DNA of 64,000 bases from Montifringilla adamsi. Its lineage: Eukaryota; Chordata; Aves; Passeriformes; Passeridae. The notes beneath the pieces were generated by a model that was not told the origin of the DNA, did no database searches, and worked only from the letters and a program-made list of their open reading frames with translations. The translations under genes were made by a program, and so were the position numbers. Numbering within the stretch: position 1 is the first letter of the stretch; every line of letters starts with the position of its first letter. The stretch spans positions 1,054,001 through 1,118,000 of the forward strand of contig JAGGNK010010337.1 of assembly GCA_017590115.1 (NCBI GenBank), given 5' to 3'. Positions 38,426-51,500 of this stretch are shown here, in pieces.

Positions 38426-41400
38426 GTTTACAGAAGTTGGGTTGTTCTGTTTTTTCTTTCCTGATTTCTCCAGACACAGTTCACACTTAATCTTACCTGC
38501 GTAATATTTGATCAGTGGTTTGACTGCTCACTTTATTTTGAAATTACCTGACTACAGTGTTCAGTGCCTGCCACGTGCCTCATCAGTGTGAGGTACTGCC
38601 ATGTACCTCACTGTTTTGTCTTTATAGGGTGGCAAAACTAAGTTCTGTATTTGTGCTGCTCCTTTGTTAGTGATCCTTTCTACAGCTGTCTGAAAAGAGG
38701 ACTTGGTGTGATTTTGATGAGGATTCTTGAACACTGAAATGACATCTAGGGGAAATTTCTGGGGATGGTGCCCTGGCCTGTGGGAATGGAACAGAAGGAG
38801 TGTGGACAAAGAAACGCAAAGTGACAGCAGTGCACCAGTAACTGTAAACTGACATTTGCAATCTCTGCCCTCCCCAGGCTGGGTGTGCAATTCCTGCTGC
38901 TCCCACCTGTGGGACAGAGTTGGTGCCAGCTATTCCCAGCCTTCCTTACAGCTGGCAAAGCAATGGCGCAGCTCTGGAGGTGCTCTGTGTGCAGTGCTGA
39001 TGCATTGGGTTTAAATGACAGCCTGAAGTAATCCTTGCTTGTTTGTAACATCAAAGTAGGACTCCTGCTCTCTGCAAGGCCTGGCCCTGCGTGCCAAAGC
39101 AGGATCTGATGGAAAAAATAACAAATAACAAATAACTAAAGCCAGTGAGCTGGTTCTCAAGTGTCAGCCCAGGGGCCCATAAGCACTGTCACTGGTGTCA
39201 TGCTTGCTGCTGAAGTTGATGCACATGACCCTCTAGTACGTGTGTGATGGAGTCCTAGTTAATCAGCTTCTAACCTAGAGTTTGGCAGCAATTAAATTTA
39301 AAGGGCTTTTAGGGTGAGGTTGACGTGCATTCCATTTATAAAACAGTTCATCTTAGCCAGTGGTCCTGCTGCTTGTGACATAAATGGGCAATTTGTTCCA
39401 AAATCCAGAGGAGTTTGGGAACTGTGTCTCACTGGCTGCCAGGACTGCTGTTTCCTCATTTGTGATGCTGGATATAGCTCCATCCCCCACTCTCTGGCCC
39501 CAGCCATCCAGCCAGTTCTTTCTCCAGCGACCAGTGCACCCTCCAGGCCATGGGCAGCCAGTTTCTCCAGGAGAAGGTGTGGGAAGTGGTGTCTAAGGCA
39601 TTCCTGCGGTCCAGGCAGACAGGCAGCTCCAGCCTTTCCCTCATCCCCCAAGTGGGTCACCTTGTTGGAGCAGGAGATGGGGTTGGTTAGGCAGGACCTG
39701 CCTTCCATGAGCCACACTGACTGGGTCTGATGCCCTGGCTATTGCACAAGTGTCAATTGATGGTGCTTGGGATGATCTGTGCCATGACCTTCCCCAGCAC
39801 CAATGTCAGACCTGTCATTCCCTGGATTCTCTTTCAGGGCCAGAATTCTTATAGCTCATTTTATTCATCCGCCTTCTCCTCCTCCAGCTGCTTGACTACT
39901 ACTGTGCCTACCTGCCTCAGAACTAAATTTTAAACACTTTTTTTTCACTCTTCCCCTTCCTACCGAAAAACTTCTACTCAGTTTTGCATGCTGTTCAAAA
40001 GGCATAAATTGAAATTTACAGTAACCTGCTTCTGCTCACCCAGCCCCAGATTTGGCTTGTAAGGTGACAGAGCATTTCCCAGTATGGGGCTTTGTTTGCA
40101 CTGGTTCTCTGTGCATGGATGCTTTGGGCTGTGGTTTCTCTGTGTCAACATTGTGGTAGTTTCAGACCTCAACTTCCTACTGCAGACATTACTTGTTTTT
40201 GTAGGTGCAACTTTGTCTTAGCAACAGGAGCTGCCAGAAGTGACAGAGATGAAGTGAGCTGAGAGGCTGTGCTGCTTCAGTGACATTTGCCCCGATAGAT
40301 GGTTGATGAAGATGCACTGTAAAAAGTGAGCTCGTGTAAGAGGCACTGATAAAATGTTAATTAAACCACAGGCACAGCTCATCTCCAAAGGGCCCTCTGG
40401 TTTTGGAATTGGAATCTGGAGTTTTAGTGGAAGGTTTGAATTTATCTAAGTAATTTGTCAGTCAAGTTGGTGGGTATCTACCTAGTTGAGTGGGTCTTGG
40501 GTATGAAATAGGATGCAGATTTAACATAGAGTCCATTTTTCCTCTAAAATATATTAAATACTGAAGACTTCAGGATACAATGCTTAAAAAAACTGGTTGT
40601 TAATTTCTGAGACACTCATATTTTTTTTGCATTGCAGAATAAAAACCCAAACCCAGATCTGCTGGTAGATTTCCACTGGAATCTACAAGAAGGCAGAATC
40701 CCTCAGGAGAAGAGGTAGCCCTAAGATTAGAGCTGCTACTCTTCTGTGCTGCATAAATCTGGAGATTGAAGCTAATTCCTGTAGCTTCAATTCCATCCTG
40801 CTGGTAGCAGGGCCACCGTGCCAGGGCCATCAGCAGCTCCATGGGACTGTGGTCCCAGCAGGCTGGATCAGCTGGAAGGGTGGCTCCAGAGGAAATGAGG
40901 CTTTATCTGCTTTTTCTCCTCTGATACATCTTGCAGGAGTTGCCCTTTGCAGTCTGTATCTGATCCACATCTCTGACAATCTCAGAGCTGAGGGTGAAAC
41001 ATGAACTGCAAAACTCTCAGTTGACCTTGGGGAGCTTGGGCTGGTGGGAGGAACACTGGGAAGCTCAGGTTTGGTCTATAATCTGATCTGTGGTCGTCTT
41101 GGTAGCTAAAATTTGATCACTGCAAAGTGCTTTTTCTATAAAGAAGATTGTCAGAAGAAGCTGTACATTTTTCAAAGCAGCTTTCTTACATGCATTGCTG
41201 AAATGATGGACTTAAGGGTATTATTATCTTTACCTGAAAACTGTAAAATATTTGAGTGAAATTGTAAAAGCAGCCAGAGAATCTCATCATTTTAATTGCA
41301 CAGTTTCAGTGCTTCTAGCAGGAAGTGTACAGCGTGTGACAATTCAGCTTTGTAAGTAGATCGATAAGGCAGATTAGTTCAGCTTTTACAGAAGTTGCAA

Positions 41401-41657
41401 ATACTAGAGAGATAGTGGGATCATGGTTTGTAAACCTTAAACCACGCTTCCTGCACAACAATCTGCAAAGATATTCTCCTCCGTAAAGCAGGTATGTGAT
41501 CTTCAGCTGCAAGGAACTTTTATTTCCCACAGGGGCTACATGAATGTTTATTTGATCGTGCATCCCGTGTTGCCCTCTGGTTTGCACGTGAGAGATCGAG
41601 TGTTTTGTGAAGTGCAGGGCTGGCCATGAGCCATTTTGTGACTCTCCATGTTTTCAG
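38426..41657. other. RPL27A-TRIM66 spacer
   Basis: No supported coding exon apart from a LINE relic at about 39400-39840. A TRIM66 promoter and 5' non-coding exon may lie here or further upstream, but no CpG island or obvious promoter is visible. Confidence 0.6.
39400..39840 (-). mobile_element. CR1 LINE relic, reverse transcriptase segment
   Basis: Read on the - strand, pieces in different frames match the CR1 reverse transcriptase: LTLVLGKVMAQII, then GRSCLTNPIS with KVTHLGDEGKA, then LLEKLAAHGLEG, then the remains of the following motif. Frameshifts, a stop and a deletion between the second and third pieces show a dead copy. Confidence 0.8.
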
Positions 41658-41845
41658 GGCCGGACCTCAGCCAGCAGGAATGGATTCCCTGGATCTGTTG
41701 TGGAATTGTTTGGTGTGCAAATGGGAGCTGCGGAGGAGGGAGCCCAGAATGCTCCCCTGCCTCCACTCCTTCTGTAAGGAATGCCTTCCAGGCTTGATCC
41801 AAGGATACAGCTGTGTTCCCACTGAGTATGAAGTTCTCTATGAAG
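41658..41845 (+). CDS. TRIM66: TRIM66 exon with RING first half
   Basis: Acceptor GTTTTCAG, donor GTAATA. Proposed ATG at 41680 has G at -3 and G at +4. It reads [20 protein letters not shown] then [18 protein letters not shown]. An alternative in-frame ATG at 41626 lies upstream of the acceptor, so it would need an unspliced first exon. Confidence 0.85.
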
Positions 41846-44800
41846 GTAATATTTAAAAACCTTTGGCTTGTGCTCTTTGCAATGCAGTATTATAAAAAGA
41901 GATGCTCTGAGAAGCACTTTTTGAAGCCTATTCTTCTACAGCAATACTTTAAATTGATAAAGTAGGAGAGTAAATATTTGTGTGAGCACAGAGTGGATTG
42001 GGAACAAGCCACCTTTGTTATATTTTTCATCCCACATCAGTGTTTTGAAGAGAAATGACATAGGCAGCATTTTAACATTTTTTCAGAATGGGCTGAATGT
42101 TTCACTTACCAAGTTGACATGAATATTTGATTTTCTTAGCTTAATAAATGAATAAATGCTACAAGATAGATTCTAGAGCAAATTTTTTTGCAATATTTTT
42201 GACATGCTGGACCTTTCTGTGGTACTGGTTGTGGTGATAGTTTTGTCCTTCCTTCACCACCTCCTTCAGCACCTCCCCACCAACAATACAAAACCACCCA
42301 GGTCTTTTGTTTCTAACAGAGGTAATAACAATTGTTATTACATATGTGTATTCTGGTGCACTGAAACTCTTCTCTCGTTGTGAGTGGTGTTTCTCTCTAC
42401 CTTAACCCTTGTGCCTGTAACTCACCCTAACAAGCTGAGTAAATTAGTGAGGACAAGAAGCATTTTGCGGCTGTTCCTTTTGCAGTCTTGGAGTTATTTA
42501 TTTGTACAGTTCTCAGTCGTGATGTTAATTGATGTGTGACCTTGTTTTTTTTTTTTTTTTTTGGAATAAAACCTCGATGGCAGAATATAGTAATTTGAAC
42601 TGAAAGTGTCTTAATTGCTGTGGGGAAGCATTCCAGACTCATTACTAATGTATAAGACGAGCAAAGGCATGTAGATAACTTGTATTTTCACAGGCTTTGA
42701 ACTTTAGTTGAGCAGGAGGCATCATTTATTGTCTCTTCTGTAGCAGATTTTAGAAACAGGTAGGAAGAGAAGACACTTTCCCTGAGGTGAGGGTGATCAG
42801 AACTGATGAGGTGACATAAACCAGACTGGTTCAGGTTTGAGAACAAATGGAATCAGTGTTCAGGGATCGCTGTTGGAAGGCTGGCAAAACACAAAGCTAA
42901 AGGAAAAGGCAGAGGAAAAAGGCTGTTCATGTGTAGGGTACAGACAGAAAAATATGTGAAGGTAGGAGAAGGAGAAAAAGAGAACAAGGCAGTCATTGCA
43001 AGTAATGTCTCTTTAAAAATTTTAATGCTTGGTCATAGTAGGCCTAAAGTCTGAGGGGCCTCTCTGTAATAAAATACTGTTGAAAAAAGCACTCCATTAA
43101 TTTTTCTGTATCCTCATTTGACATCTCAGCCATTTCTCTCCTCCTTCTTTCTGTTCACCAAGTGGAAAAGTTAAATTCTAGCACTTGCTGATCTTGGATG
43201 ATGTGCAGTTACAGGTTCTAATGAGTTGTTAAAATATTGGATATTTCTTTAAGGTGGATCAGGAATTGTTTGTCAATAGCAAAATGGAATAAATACTAGT
43301 TTATTTCTGTATTCCTGAAGTTTCTCTGTTTACTTACTTCATTTTTGTGTAGATAGGGAACTTCTGTGGGAAAGAGCAAGACTGGAGACAAGAAATAATG
43401 AACAGTGATGACCCAGTAAATGAAGTGAGACACCAGGTGCAGGGACCCAGTTAATCTATGAGCAAGGAAAGCAGCAAAACCAAAACACCTGTGTCTCTTA
43501 ATTAAGCCAATGACTGAAACTGCAGCCACCACAGGTCAGGCAGGATAAATTTGTGAACTCTTCTGATGGCATGATGTTAAATGTTGCTTATCTGCACTGA
43601 TTGCTGACTTATGGGCAGCACAATTCCAGTTTTCAGTGTCATCTTTAAGTTTGATCATATGCAGGTGCCAGTGGAAAAGGGTAAGTGCAAGTGCTAAACC
43701 ATTGTAGCTGAGCAAATGTAAAATATTACCTGTAAGGAAAACGTGTTCCTTACTCGCTGTGAATTCCTCAAGCAAGATGTAAGGGTGGAAAAAATGAATG
43801 TATTTGCAAGTGAAGTTATTCTGGCATTTGTCACAAAAAGAACATTTGAATGTGCAGGTTTCTGTATGCTTTACTACAAGCAGGGCTCTGCTAACATAAA
43901 ACTCTTTTCTAGTTTGTTGTTTTGAAGTTGCTGAGAAGCTGGGAGTGTGTGCTCCTGGCGTTTGATGGGGATTGGTGTTGGAACTTTTATTCCTGTGTGT
44001 GTTTGAGGTGACTTCTGAATAAAAGCCCTGAGGTAGCCCCTATAGAAAAGCTGCACAGCCACCAGAATTTATCCAAACAGTGAGAACTGAGAGTTTGGGA
44101 GTAATTTGAGTGGAAAAAGGAAGTTATCTTTGTAGTTTGGCTCCTACATATGCTTTGTCTATCAAGGGAACTTTAAGCTTCTCAGTCCTTCTTTTCCATT
44201 TCTTTATCTTGTTAGTTTTTGTTTGTTTGGTTTTTTTTTTTTTTTTTTTTTTTTTTGGGGGTTTTTTTTTTGGGGGTTTTTTTTTTTTTTTTTTTTTTTT
44301 TTTTGGTGGGTTTTTTTTTGGGTGGTTTTTTATTTTTTTTTTTTTATTTTTTTTTTTTGGCCAGTGTTGCTTTCCTATTTATATTCCTTGTCTTCCTATA
44401 ACAGAGAATCCACATCTTCCTCCTTTGCAGATCTGCATGTTATGTGTTTCCAGTCTGTTTACTGCATAGGAAAGAATAATTTTCAAGTGAGGGCTTGAGA
44501 AAGGAAATGAGAATGTTCTCACATCTCTTGAGTGGGAAATGTCTTGGATGAGGACTTTCCCAGGCTCCTACCTGTGTGTTGTGGTACAACGTTGTTTCTT
44601 TCTTCCTTGGGTCTACCTCTTTCTCGTGAAGTTCTAAATACATTCAAAACCAGATTCATCCAGGTTCCTCTGTTCATCCCTCCTCCCTGAACTGGTGGTG
44701 GATGCCAAAATAAATTACCCCACACCTGCAAATCTTCCTCTCTGTAAGATGTTCAGTGTTATAAGTTGATTTAATGCTTTAAATATCACCAACATGTTAA

Positions 44801-45478
44801 TTCCAGAAGGAGTGGACCAGTGGAGGTGCATTGTTGGGAGAAGTTCATGTTTTTGCAAGACTGTCTCAGCTAAATGATTTGTTGGTTTTTTCTTTTCTTA
44901 AAGAGAAGAAAAATCACAGGTAATTGCTGCTCAGTCACAGTTAGGACCCCTGAGAACAAGGCAGATCAGAAAAGATGTACTGAAACACCCTAACTGATGT
45001 AAGCCCTGGAATTCTTAACACTTTGTGACCAAATTGTGTAATTAGCCTAGCCTGTAAATCAAAATGCTATTAGTAGTTTTTCATCTTTGTAAATTGCTTT
45101 GTGTAGTGGTGGATTTAATTGTGTGATATTTTTGTTTTGAGCTATTACTTTCTGCAATTTAATTTTAAAAGTGTTCTTTGCCCTTTTGTAGTTCTTGAAG
45201 TTGGATGACAAAAATCCTGGAAAATGGCTGTACAATTTCTGCCCATATTCTCTGCATAACTCAAAAACTGTCCATGCTTGTGTTGTGTTCACTTAATGCC
45301 AGGAAATGTGAGAGGGTCGTGTATTAGAGAAATGCAAACAGATTGGGGAAAACCTAGAGGAACCCAAACTTTTAAAAAGAGCAAATGTGGCTTCAACTAT
45401 TGACAGATGTCCACTTGCTGCATTTTATCATTTCCTGCTGGAAATTAACAGTTTTCTGCAGCTTGTATGATAGGATAT

Positions 45479-45513
<35 letters not shown>

Positions 45514-48500
45514 TGTGGGTCCTTAATTGTGAACATTTGTTAGTGAGGCACATTCCAAAGTCAGCAAGGTGTTGGTCAGAGGGATCTTCAGGGGGTTTAT
45601 TTCAGGAAAAGGATTGCTCTCTAGACTGCTTTGGCTCTGGGCTCGTTTTCAGTGTGCAGTTTTGGCATAGGAAGTGTGGAGCACTGGCTCCGGGAGACCC
45701 CAGGTGTCGACACACAGTGCCTTAGCTTGTGTTCAGCCTGTGTTTAAATAATAAAAAATCAACAGACAAACAAAAAAACATCTACAGAGTTCTGCAAACC
45801 ACAATTTAGTGCACAGTGAGGCAGTTTAGCTGCCTTGGTAGAGCTGTGGTATCTCCAGGACACCCAATAACCTTGTTTTGATGCATTCATTTAAGGCAAG
45901 TGATGCAATGCAGTGATCTATTAATTCTGAAGGAGAACACCCTTTTGCTTTAATTAGAGCCACTTAGAACCAAGTGCATGTTTTACCTCTAAAAAGGGAA
46001 GTAGAAAGATTATTCTGAAGAGAGAAACTGTTCATAATGTATATATTTATTCAATTTTAAGTGGGTTTAAAGTTAGTCAGCCTTTGCACTGTGCTCTTTG
46101 GCTGCCAGACCCAAAAGGCAAGTGAAACAATGAGGGGATTTAGTTATATAAATATGAAACTGTGGAGTGGGAGGTTGTCTTCAGAGTTGTTTCCTGTAAC
46201 CTCTAATTGGGTCTCTAGGGAAATGTAAATTATGCCTGCAGCTTGAGCTGTAGTTAATGCTCTCTGAGAATAATTATTCTGATGGTTGTTGGAGGAAAAA
46301 GAGCAGAGGAATAGGTGCAACATGTGGACAGCAAGTACAAATGTGGTGTGTGTAGTAGCTCCACTGTTTGTTCCTTTATGCTGATCGATTCTCATGGTAA
46401 TAATAAGTAAATTATCTGCACTGATTTATTTCTGAGGCAGTCAGCTTGAGGGTGCTTTCTATTTAACCCTGAGCAGACTGGAAGACCTTGAAACAAAACT
46501 GAGCTGTGGCTTTTCATGTACTTGGTGTCCATAGGTGGTGGAGATGTTTCAGCTGGCACTTCAGAGATGATTTCTGTAAATGATCACTTAGAAATGAGAT
46601 TGCTGCAGTATAGGTGGAGTAAAAACCTTGAAACCACTCAGAAATTCTAGTTCTTTCTTTATGTGTACTTTTACAAAGGGACGCTCTGTTTAACTGTTGT
46701 TATTGCTGGGTCCAATGCACTGTGGCAGCTTCCATTAACAAAGCGCTGTGGGATGAGAGAGATGTGAGCTGGGGCGTGAGCAGGGTGAGGCAGAACCTTC
46801 TTGTTTTCCTGAAAGCTGATTTTGGATATCCCAGGTGTGGAGTTGGAGTGTCCAGACTGGGCATCTGTGTCTGACTAATGGATCCACTGCCTCTGAAATT
46901 CCATTCTCCCCCAACCCTCTGTCGAGTTACTCTGGCTGAAAGGAGTGTGAGAGTGGAAATAAACGTGGTGGCTGCTGGAAAAGGGCTGCAAACTAATTCA
47001 GCCAGGTAAACATCTGCTGCTTTATCTTTCCCGGGCTCAGAGGTGCCTGCACATGAACACAGCCAGAGTTACACATCTCTTTCTGCTGCTGGTGCCTTTT
47101 GTGGTGATGTTGAGATGCACAGGGCTGCTGGGGATGGAGCTGAAAGGAGCAGTGGGGCCCTGGAAGGATTCAGATTTAGGGCTGTTCCTCCACATCCCTC
47201 GTGTGCTGACACTTTGAAGGAGTCTCTTCAGTACAGTGTGGTCTCAAGAGATTCTTCAGTAGCTGGTAACTCACGTATGCTGAGAATATCTTATTTGTGG
47301 TTTAACCTGCATATAATTCTGAAGTAGGGCTTTATTCTGTGTATCACAATGAAACAGGGCTTAAATCCAGCATTAGGATCCTTGCTAGCCTTTCTAAATT
47401 GATGGCCATCTCTTTAGCAGTGAAATGGGATGTCATGAATAACAACTTCAAGTGCTAAACAGCAGGAGGCACTGATCTTCTAAAAGGTAATTGATGCAAA
47501 TGTTCCTACCTCCTTCCTATCAATTTATTTCCATGCAAAAATAGAATGTGTCAAAATCTCTGTCAGCTTTTTTGCTACTTCTAGAGGTTTTGATATCAAT
47601 ACAGGCCTCCCTTTAGGCACACAATTGTACCTGATCTCCTAAGCTGTTGTTGGAGTTCTGTAATTCCTTGCTGAGTTGCCTTTCAGATGCAGAAATTGCA
47701 TCATTCTCCTACATACAAACAGTGAGTCTCCAGGGCTTCTGACTACTCTTCCCTTCACCCACAGTGCTCTAATCATGATATATTTAAATGAGCTGTCTGC
47801 AGGGTGCAGGCTCTTAGAACAGATTAGCAGTGTTGTTTGGAGGCAGAGGCAAGGTAGGAAGGCAAGAAAAATATTTGGGTTATGGCCTGCAAAAAGTGCT
47901 GTGGGAGTGAATGGCACCGTGAGACCTGCTGCTACCTGGATTGGGAAAAGCTCCTCTCTTCCCTTCTGCTCCACTCTGAGGGCTGAGTGCAGACCCAGGG
48001 AAGTAGGACACTGCTGTCCATTTGCACAATGGGATTTTTTATTTGGGAAAAATGCAACCAAGCAAGCTTTCAGAGGCCTGAATGAATCCTAGAGGAAAAG
48101 GCAAGAGGAGAAAAAACCTCTGCACCCTCTAGTGACTCACTGCACCTTTCTTCCCTGCTGCTTTGCCAGAATTCCTGGCCAAAGAAGAGGGAGCAGCCCC
48201 AGGGTGAGGTGTAGTGACTTCAGTGTGCACCACAGCGCTGCCTGATCCCGGGGAATTCCTGTGCGAGCAGTTCCTGCCACCCACCTGTCCCCAAAACCAG
48301 GTGACACTGTGGGTGGCTCTTTATCCGGAGCACAGGTAAGGGGTTTCCAGGAAAATATGTGCCTTCCTGGTGGTTTGCACTCTGAGCATGAGCACAGCGT
48401 GGTGCTGCTTGTGGCTGTTTGTAAATGTGTATGTAATTACCTGCTTAAAATTAGCTTAATTGCTCCACAGTTCATTTTGTATCGTATTTATTATGCCAAG

Positions 48501-51500
48501 CTAACTTTTGATTCTTTGGGGAATTCATATTGAAAAAGATGGGGCGTTTCCATAGAGCCCAGGTTTTCATTAAGTGGAAAAGGTATCAAATAAACCCAAT
48601 TAGCTGAATAAGTGTGATCTCCAAAGCCACCATGCTCAGGCAATCCCTCTTCTAGCAAGATGCAAATTTGTCTCCTGTGCTTTTATTAAAGTTTTAGGTC
48701 TAGGATTCAGTATTAGGTGGTTTTGATTAGCCCACCTGTGAGTAGGAAATGACTTCCAATACTCTATTGCTGTGGTGTCCCCATTATTTTTCCTTTTAAC
48801 TACTCTTTTAAAAATTTTTTAATTTTTTTAAAAATTAAGTTGATGGCTCTGCATGACTTCTGTTCATCTCAAGGGAATTTTAGATTTGAAATCATTATAA
48901 TTTACAGTTACTTGGATATTTGAGACACACTCTGACATTTACTCAGTGGATGCTGTGGTCTAAAACAAAGCTCTGACCTGTGCAACTTGCTTCATGTGTA
49001 TCTCTGGAACAACACTGTTTTTAGTAGCACAACTTGGATCTAAAACCCGGGAGAAAATTGTGCTGTGCCATCCAGGGCATCACTTTTAGATGTCCCTTAA
49101 TATTAATCATCAGTAATGTCATTTACCTTCAAACTGTTGATGGTGTTTCTCAGCACATGCATAAGGGAGGCTTTTGTGCAGAACTGAAATACATGCATGA
49201 TTTATGTTTTCTAAGCATGAAAATTATTGCAGTTTTTTAAAATTTTAAAAACACTACAAAGGTTGTCTTGCTCATTATCAAACTAAATGCATTCTAATAA
49301 TGCTGTGTTCTATCCTTCACTGGTTTGTAACAAATTAGCAAAATTTAAAGCTCACATGAACGTGCCTGAGGCCATAAGCATTCCATGAAGTATCATTCAA
49401 TTGGTTTAATTCGATTTAACATTCTGCACTAACAGAATAGTGTTGGAACATAATGAAATAGTTAAGGGAATAAATCACATGGGACTCCGTTTTCTTTGAG
49501 GTGGAAAAAGGCAATTCTTTATTCACAGAACTCCTTTTTATACAGTTTTACAGACCTCGTGTGTGACTCCACCTGGTTAGCAGTTTTCTTGCCAATGTCT
49601 TTATTGGTTAGTAACAAGTTGTTATCCTGTATTTATTGGTCACCCAAACCCCCGGTGTGTATGTGCAGGAAAGGTTGTTTGTGAGAGATAGAAACTGATT
49701 TTTTGTTGGTTTTCCTTTTTTCTATCTATGTAAAAACAGTTTATACAGGTGCTGGTTGGTGTTTTTTTGCCCAGGAATAGATTGTTGTGCTAACGAGCTG
49801 CTCCCACCAGGATTGCTTTCACATGGGCACTTGCAAAGTGCTAGCTTGACTTAGAAGAAATGACAGATTTTTGAGGCCTTTTCCTTATAATTTTTCCCCT
49901 TTACTACAACAAATTGTAACTTCAATAGTAACCTTTTTTACCTTGTGTACTGTGTGATAGAAGCTGTCCTTGCTGGGACAAAGCCCCATGCCTTTGTTTC
50001 CCAGTCAGCAGCTGCTCCCAGAAATGTTTTGTGGATGCTCACCCATAAATGAGAGAGTGATTTCACAAAATCACCTGTTGGCTGTTTCCCTCTTGGTCCA
50101 TGTGCAGGGTATTCTGTAGCCTCAGCATGGAGGTTTTCTCTCACTGTTAGCCACATCAAGAGCTGGCAATTGCTGTCAGGGGAGAAAGAAACTGGTTCCA
50201 ATCCCCACTGCTCCAGGTGGCTCTGAAGTCAGGAGCTGGGGAAACTGAGAATTAGAGCACATCCCGTGAGACTTATTTGAGAAGCTGCTTGCAGAGTAGC
50301 TATCCTGCTTCCTAGCTCATCAGTCAGAATGTGTCTGTCTTTTTAGTCCTGCTGCTGTTCCAGCTGGGCCACTTCTACAGGGCTGGCAGGGAAGCTTGGG
50401 GAGTGTTTCAGCTCCCAGGAATTAGAGCTGCAATTCACCAGTGCTTGTAGTAAGCACCATTTACAAGGAGGAGGAGGCACTGTCAGTGTGACACAGCTTG
50501 TCTGGCCTCCTCCTGCTTTTGCATGTCTCCAGAGGGCAGAGCTGCTAGCAGGCACCTAAAAGGCTCCCACTCTGTCATTTGGGAAGGCATGGAGAGGTTT
50601 CAGTGCCACCAATATAAGAAAATTGTGTTGTGGTAGGAGGTAACGTGAAAATGTGATTAGCTACGAAAATTGTAGGTAATTCAGATACTTTTTTAGCTTC
50701 AGTCCTTATAGGAAGGATGCAAAGTAGAGGAACTGCTAAGAAGACTTCAGCTTTCTGCCACTGTGGACATCTTTATCAGATAATTTTCTAGCACCTTTGT
50801 GACTCCTGCCAGCAAACACCCTTAAAGAAGGCTCGGTTTACATGCCTGATGAGCAGAGCTCTGGGAATTGCTCGTGCTGCCCTTTCCCCTGGGGTGACTT
50901 GTGGCTGAGCAGCACAGTCACCTGTGGGCACAGCCTGCTCCTTCTCGTGTCTGCATGACCTCTCAGGGCTGCGTGAAATGCACAGCAAAATGAAGAGTTT
51001 GGGTAGATTGTGGTCTGCTGCTTGGGTCCCCACATCACAGTTCTGTTGTAAATGCAACCTGGGAAATTATGCTTTTCCTTTTATATAAGATTTGGGCTAA
51101 AAAAGATCTAAACTGCATGGGAGTGGTTCTTAGTAAGGGATACTCTTAAAAAGATGTTCCAGAGATCAGAGTTTCCTCAAAGCATTTGTGAGTGGAAGTG
51201 AATGTGTTCAGACATCTGAGTAGTGTTTTTGTCAGAAGCAGAAACGTAGGGATGTTTTGGGATCTGTGTGTCCCTGTCAGTGTGGAATGCTGCTGTTAAA
51301 GTTACAGGAGCCCAGCTCTGAAACTGGGGGCATTCAGAGTTAGCATCCTGCCCCTGGGCAGGGACTGCAGGGGTCATTCCCTAGGGACAGGTAGTAGCAA
51401 GCACCTGGAAAGCAGGAGAGGCTCTGATGATGGTGTAATGCGAAGAGTAATGGACAACTTAAGGATTAATTAACTTACAGGCCACACTCCATGTGCACAA

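Noticed and set aside
44110..44498. Phenylalanine/glycine-rich frames
   Set aside because: They are translations of the T-rich low-complexity tract.
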